Part shown: positions 57,046 to 64,000 of the stretch, piece by piece
Layout: each line of letters opens with the position of its first letter
Position numbering within the stretch: position 1 is the first letter of the stretch
Assembly: GCF_000238595.1 (NCBI RefSeq)
Contig: NZ_AGTS01000046.1
Coordinates: forward strand, 16,743-80,742
Direction of reading: 5' to 3'
DNA: 64,000 nucleotides
DNA from: Acidovorax sp. NO-1
GTDB lineage: Bacteria; Pseudomonadota; Gammaproteobacteria; Burkholderiales; Burkholderiaceae_C
Translations under genes and position numbers: made by a program
The notes under the pieces: generated by a model
What the model was told of the DNA's origin: nothing
Databases searched by the model: none
The model's input: only the letters and a program-made list of their open reading frames with translations

Positions 57046-57107
57046 CGGATCAAATACGGCCTCAGCGCTTATCCAGATTGCGCCAACAGCTATTGATTCA
57101 ATAGCAG
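57046..57107 (+). repeat. Dispersed repeat A, copy 10
   Basis: GATCAAATACGGCCTCAGCG, CTTATCCAGATTGCGCC and AACAGCTATTGATTCAATAG. It lies directly after the metH stop (57109) on the opposite strand. Confidence 0.8.
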
Positions 57108-57108
57108 T

Positions 57109-59850
<2,742 letters not shown>

Positions 59851-59853
59851 AAG

Positions 59854-59888
59854 GCTCACCTGTAGGAACAGCAGAAGAACAGGTGAGC
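59854..59888 (-). promoter_or_regulatory. Anti-SD hairpin of metH
   Basis: GCTCACCTGT (first strand, end of the riboswitch) can pair perfectly with ACAGGTGAGC, which contains the ribosome-binding site AGGTGA 6 bases before the metH ATG. Loop of 15 bases. Confidence 0.75.
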
Positions 59889-59973
59889 GTCGTTGCGGTG
59901 GGGCCTGCGGGGGCTCTTTCGGTACCCAAGCCTGACGGCCACCCGGTTGGGGGGCCGCTGCAACGCTCCTTGG
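59881..59973 (-). promoter_or_regulatory. SAH (S-adenosylhomocysteine) riboswitch
   Basis: Transcribed leader on the minus strand: CCCAAGGAGCGUUGCAGCGG, stem CGGCC/GGCCG, UCAGGCUUGGG, then a variable arm and GCAACGACGCUCACC. P1 is GAGCGUU/ACGCUC with flanking pairs, and the pseudoknot CCCAAG/CUUGGG matches the SAH-aptamer layout known upstream of ahcY and metH in Betaproteobacteria. It should turn metH on when SAH accumulates. Confidence 0.9.
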
Positions 59974-60035
59974 GCAGCGCCGGATTTTACCGGCTTGCCA
60001 TCACTGCGCGGCAAAGGCGCGGCGCACGGGCCACT

Positions 60036-60491
60036 TCAGTGGGCGCCCAGTGCCGATGCCGGCAGACCAAACAGGTGGTCGAACACCCAGTTGAAGACAA
60101 AGGTGTAGCACAGGAAAAACACGATCAGGCCCAGGTCCATCACGAACGCGTGCCACAGGGTGATGTCGAACCACCAGGCAAACAGCGGCACCAACGTGAA
60201 GACCAGCCCCCCCTCGAACCCGATGGCATGCGCCACGCGCCGCGCCACACTGCGCCCGCGCACCGGCTGGCGCGCCTCCCAGCGCTCGAACGCCCAGTTG
60301 AAGACGATGTTCCAGACGATGGCAATGACCGAGGCTGCGACCGCCACCACGCTCGAATGGCCCGCGCCCTGGCCGCTCAGCAGGGCCAGACCGGCCGTGG
60401 CAGCGGCAATGGCGATCAGCTCGTACAGGCTCACATATATCAGTCGGCGCTTGACGCCCTGCAGGCCGAAAAGGGTGGGTTGCTTATCCAT
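60036..60491 (-). CDS. PACE-family efflux protein (AceI-like)
   Basis: A 151-residue inner-membrane protein with four membrane helices in two tandem bacterial transmembrane pair domains. RRLIYVSLYELIAIAAATAG and VWNIVFNWAFERWEARQPVR form the first, and RRVAHAIGFEGGLVFTLVPL and YTFVFNWVFDHLFGLP the second, with the membrane Glu of helix 1 (YE) that is essential for proton coupling in AceI. PACE proteins export chlorhexidine and other biocides or short-chain diamines. It is divergent from a LysR gene, the standard PACE arrangement. Confidence 0.88.
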   Translation of the reverse strand: MDKQPTLFGLQGVKRRLIYVSLYELIAIAAATAGLALLSGQGAGHSSVVAVAASVIAIVWNIVFNWAFERWEARQPVRGRSVARRVAHAIGFEGGLVFTLVPLFAWWFDITLWHAFVMDLGLIVFFLCYTFVFNWVFDHLFGLPASALGAH

Positions 60492-60515
60492 AAGGCCTGC
60501 ACTGTATGTGCCTGT

Positions 60516-60536
60516 AGCTGATATATAAAGTCAGCT
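60516..60536. promoter_or_regulatory. Candidate LysR-type operator between PACE and LysR genes
   Basis: AGCTGA - 9 bases - TCAGCT, with the AT-rich spacer TATATAAAG, midway between the divergent starts (25-30 bp from each). Confidence 0.55.
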
Positions 60537-60565
60537 TATTTCAGTTTTATTGATAACCCACGCCC

Positions 60566-61519
60566 ATGGCCTTCTCTTCTGACAGCGTGCAGGTGTTTCT
60601 GGCGGCGCTCGACCACGGCTCGTTTTCGGCCGCAGCGCGGGCGCTGTCGCGGGTGCCGTCGGCGGTGAGCATGACCATTGCCCACCTGGAGGCGGAACTG
60701 GATGTGCAGCTGTTTGACCGCAGCGGCCGCGAGCCCCGGCCCACGGCGGCGGCGCGCGCGCTGGAGCCGCAGGCCCGGCTGCTGGCGGGACAGCTGCAGC
60801 AGCTCAACGCCCAAGCGCTGGCGTTGACGCAGGGGCTGGAAGAGCGGCTGACGCTGGCCATCGCGCCCGAGCTGCTGGCCGCCCGCTGGACAGGCCCCCT
60901 GGCCACGCTGGCATCGGAATACCCGCTGCTGCAGGTGGAGGTGCTGACCGCCCCCCAGGTGGACGCACTGGCGCTGCTGCACAGCGGCCGCGCGCAGCTG
61001 GCGCTGGTGTTCGAGCGGCCCAGCATCGACGGCCGCGAAGGTTTTCAGGAAGTGGGCACCGAAACCCTGGTGGCCGTGATGGCGCCCGACCACGCGGTGC
61101 TGCAGGACGCCCGCGCCTCGGCAATTGCGCGTGGCGAGTCGCCCGAGCGCGCCATGCTGCGCGAGGAGCACCTGACCACCACGCGCCAGATCGTGGTGGC
61201 CAGCCGCGACCTGGCGCAGACCGACCCGCGTTTCGTGTTTGCCCGCCACCACTGGCGCACCGACAACCACCTGGCCGCCCTGGGCCTGATCGAAGCCGGG
61301 CTGGGCTGGGGCTGGCAGCCGCGCGCGCTGGTGCAGCCGCGCATCGAGGCCGGCCGCCTGATCGAGATGCCGTTTGAAAACCTGAGCAACGGCACTGCGC
61401 TGTGGGTGGATGTGGTGTGGTCCAAGGAGCGGCCCCTGGGCCTGGGCGCGGCCCGCTTTGTGGCGCTGATGCGGGACAGCGCGGCACGGCGGAACACGCC
61501 GGATGGCATGGCAGGCTGA
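60566..61519 (+). CDS. LysR-type regulator of the PACE efflux gene (AceR-like)
   Basis: A 317-residue LysR regulator. The HTH is in VQVFLAALDHGSFSAAARAL SRVPSAVSMTIAHLEAELD; the effector domain runs from about residue 92 (RLTLAIAPELLAARWTGPLA) to VDVVWSKERPLGLGAARF. It is divergent from the PACE gene, and in Acinetobacter the equivalent AceR activates aceI when its drug or polyamine ligand binds. Repeat A copy 11 follows its stop within 10 bp. Confidence 0.9.
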   Translation: MAFSSDSVQVFLAALDHGSFSAAARALSRVPSAVSMTIAHLEAELDVQLFDRSGREPRPTAAARALEPQARLLAGQLQQLNAQALALTQGLEERLTLAIAPELLAARWTGPLATLASEYPLLQVEVLTAPQVDALALLHSGRAQLALVFERPSIDGREGFQEVGTETLVAVMAPDHAVLQDARASAIARGESPERAMLREEHLTTTRQIVVASRDLAQTDPRFVFARHHWRTDNHLAALGLIEAGLGWGWQPRALVQPRIEAGRLIEMPFENLSNGTALWVDVVWSKERPLGLGAARFVALMRDSAARRNTPDGMAG

Positions 61520-61526
61520 CGTAAAA

Positions 61527-61587
61527 ATCTGGTCAAAAGTGCCTCCAGCGCATATCCAGCAAGCGCCATAAGCTATTATTTTTGCAG
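61527..61587 (+). repeat. Dispersed repeat A, copy 11
   Basis: TCTGGTCAAAAGTGCCTCCA, GCGCATATCCAGCAAGCGCC and AGCTATTATTTTTGC, between the LysR gene and ppk2. Confidence 0.8.
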
Positions 61588-61721
61588 CAAATACAGGCGC
61601 CCCGGGCCCGAACGGTGAGCGTACTGTGCCGACAAACCCGCTGGCCGACCGCGTGGTGCGCGGTGTACGCTGACAAGCCGCGTGCGCTGATGCGGCACCG
61701 CCATCACTTCAAGGAGTCCCT

Positions 61722-62618
<897 letters not shown>

Positions 62619-62672
62619 GGCTTTTCTCATACCCCATCAGGGGCTGCGAGTTACGTTGGGGGTGCGAACGGC

Positions 62673-63845
62673 TCAAGTGAGCTTGTGCCCACAGTGATCG
62701 CAGAAGCGGTGTGTGGGCTCCACGGCACCATGGCACTGCGGGCAGGTGGGGGTGACTGCCGGGGCCAAAGGGGCCAAAGGGGCTGAAGGGGCTGCTGCGG
62801 CGGCAAACCCGGCTGCCGCCTCCACGGACCCTGCTGCCTGTGCAGCAACCGGCGCCACCACCGGGGCCGATGCTGCCGGCACGGGGGCCGCATCGGCCGC
62901 CGGGGCGCGTGCCTTGTCCTTCATCTCCTGAACCTTGGCATTCACGTCCTGGAGCTTCTCGTCAGTGGCTTCGCGGAGCTTGTGCAGATCGACCCGCGCA
63001 GAGAACTCGCACCAGGTCAGTACGCCCACCATCAGCGGCAACAGCAACACAAAGGCCGTGGCCATCGCAAACACGAGCGAAAAGCCGATGCCTGCACCCA
63101 CCATGTGGCCGCCGATGCCGTAGCCTGCCAGCATGCCCGGGTGAAACTGCATGCCCACACCCATGACGGAGGCCCCCACGCCCGCCACCGTGAAGGCGGC
63201 AAACGACACCACCCCCATCAGCATCGAGGCGAACACCGCACACAGCAGCACGCCACCCACGATCTTGCCGATGGCGGCAAACGGGTACTGGCGCGTGATG
63301 TGCCAGGCGATCGACAGGGAATGCAGCACCCGCTCGCCGTCCCAGATGGCGGGCCCGGCGATGGAGGTGGCGACATACCAGGCCACCAGGGCGGCGGCCA
63401 CCACCAGCACCGCGACCGGCACCGCCACCACCAGCAGCACCGGCCCCAGCACCGGGATCTTGCACACGAAAAACACCACGGCCAGGCACAGCAGCACGGC
63501 CAGCGCCGCCAGCACCATGAGCAGGCCCGCGCCCAGCAACTTGGGCAGGCACGCCAGCCCGGCCACCAGGTAGCGGGCGGGGCTGCGGTAGGGGCGCTGG
63601 CGCGCCAGGTCGGTCAGGCAGATGCCAGCGCCGCTGGTGCCCGCCAGCGCAATCACAAACGCCACGATGGACATCACCAGCGGAAACACCCAGCCCAGCC
63701 GGGCCATGAAGCCGCCGAGCGCAAAGACCAGCGCAGCCGCCAGAAAAGATGCGGCCATCACGCCCAGCGCGGGCCAGCAGGTCAGCGCCTCGGGCAGGCG
63801 AAAGATGGAGTATTGGCCGTCTGCATTCCATAGCGGTGTTTTCAT
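62673..63845 (-). CDS. Polytopic membrane protein with C-terminal zinc ribbon
   Basis: A 390-residue protein from ATG 63845 with about six to eight membrane segments (about 22-300; LGVMAASFLAAALVFALGGF, LLVVAVPVAVLVVAAALVAW and others). An Ala/Pro-rich linker and then a C4 zinc ribbon, CPQCHGAVEPTHRFCDHCGH, lie at the very end. The zinc-ribbon-plus-linker arrangement is common in proteins of unknown function. Just upstream on the same strand is a Cys/His-rich frame. Function unknown. Confidence 0.75.
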   Translation of the reverse strand: MKTPLWNADGQYSIFRLPEALTCWPALGVMAASFLAAALVFALGGFMARLGWVFPLVMSIVAFVIALAGTSGAGICLTDLARQRPYRSPARYLVAGLACLPKLLGAGLLMVLAALAVLLCLAVVFFVCKIPVLGPVLLVVAVPVAVLVVAAALVAWYVATSIAGPAIWDGERVLHSLSIAWHITRQYPFAAIGKIVGGVLLCAVFASMLMGVVSFAAFTVAGVGASVMGVGMQFHPGMLAGYGIGGHMVGAGIGFSLVFAMATAFVLLLPLMVGVLTWCEFSARVDLHKLREATDEKLQDVNAKVQEMKDKARAPAADAAPVPAASAPVVAPVAAQAAGSVEAAAGFAAAAAPSAPLAPLAPAVTPTCPQCHGAVEPTHRFCDHCGHKLT

Positions 63846-63885
63846 GGTGTTTCCCTCGTCGTCGTTGTTGTGATGTGAATGCGGA

Positions 63886-64000
63886 TCAGTTGTTGTGGAG
63901 CTCGTCGTTGCGCTGGCCCAGCGGGCACTCGGGCACCTTGCCCCAGTGGTTGCCGCAGTGGCGGTGGCGCACGCGCACCACACACATGCCCTTGCCCAGC
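63886..64000 (-). CDS. Cys/His-rich protein, 5' end beyond the window
   Basis: The minus strand codes for GKGMCVVRVRHRHCGNHWGK, then VPECPLGQRNDELHNN and a stop. It has Cys and His clusters that could bind metal. The ATG in GMCVVRV would give only 33 residues, but the frame is open to the window edge, so it is probably the end of a longer gene. It is 41 bp before the zinc-ribbon membrane gene. Unknown function. Confidence 0.4.
   Translation of the reverse strand, partial: LGKGMCVVRVRHRHCGNHWGKVPECPLGQRNDELHNN

Overview
The window is GC-rich bacterial chromosome, about 65-70% G+C judged by eye and almost fully coded. It most resembles a member of the Comamonadaceae (Acidovorax-like Betaproteobacteria). 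Indicators are an S-adenosylhomocysteine (SAH) riboswitch before a split metH, a Bug/TctC-type binding protein in an aromatic-acid operon, a torF-glnK-amtB nitrogen operon, and eleven copies of a short intergenic repeat of a kind I associate with this family. I saw no rRNA, tRNA, CRISPR array, prophage or complete insertion sequence.

Layout. 1-12 kb: ilvE (3' end cut by the window), radA, a HpaI aldolase-PanE-GST run, an orphan peptide-type binding protein, argO/argP, alr and lplT. 12.7-20.3 kb: an EamA exporter, glutathione peroxidase, a WYL-domain regulator beside a GyrI-like protein, a ProQ/FinO protein, and a lipoprotein binding protein overlapping a membrane GGDEF-EAL protein that carries a frameshift. 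20.3-26.4 kb: glcF, a DUF1275 protein and a frameshifted glcE, then amtB, glnK and torF behind a sigma-54-type promoter. 26.6-28.2 kb: comM.

28.3-42.4 kb is an aromatic-acid region: a MarR regulator, an amidohydrolase, a crotonase, a feruloyl/coumaroyl-CoA synthetase, an SDR, a Bug-type binding protein and an acyl-CoA dehydrogenase, then the decayed 3' end of a feruloyl esterase, and later pobA with an AraC-type pobR. Together these could take hydroxycinnamates to 4-hydroxybenzoate plus acetyl-CoA by a beta-oxidation-like route, and then to protocatechuate. A hipBA module and small genes sit between the two halves.

42.4-64 kb: two VOC genes, the second broken by a 271-bp MITE-like element; a branched-chain amino acid type ABC transporter with fused LivH-LivM; fpr; a YihY protein; a class C beta-lactamase-like hydrolase; aroK overlapping a TonB-dependent receptor; a second hipBA; riboswitch-controlled metH; a PACE efflux protein with a divergent LysR regulator; PPK2; and a membrane protein with a C-terminal zinc ribbon.

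The least routine observations are: a precise MITE-like insertion whose removal restores the reading frame; an identical 24-bp palindrome before both the GyrI-like gene and the VOC genes, suggesting one WYL regulon; a copy of the dispersed repeat translated in frame inside glcE; an SAH riboswitch whose 3' strand can also mask the ribosome-binding site; and three single-base homopolymer frameshifts that may be decay or sequence error.
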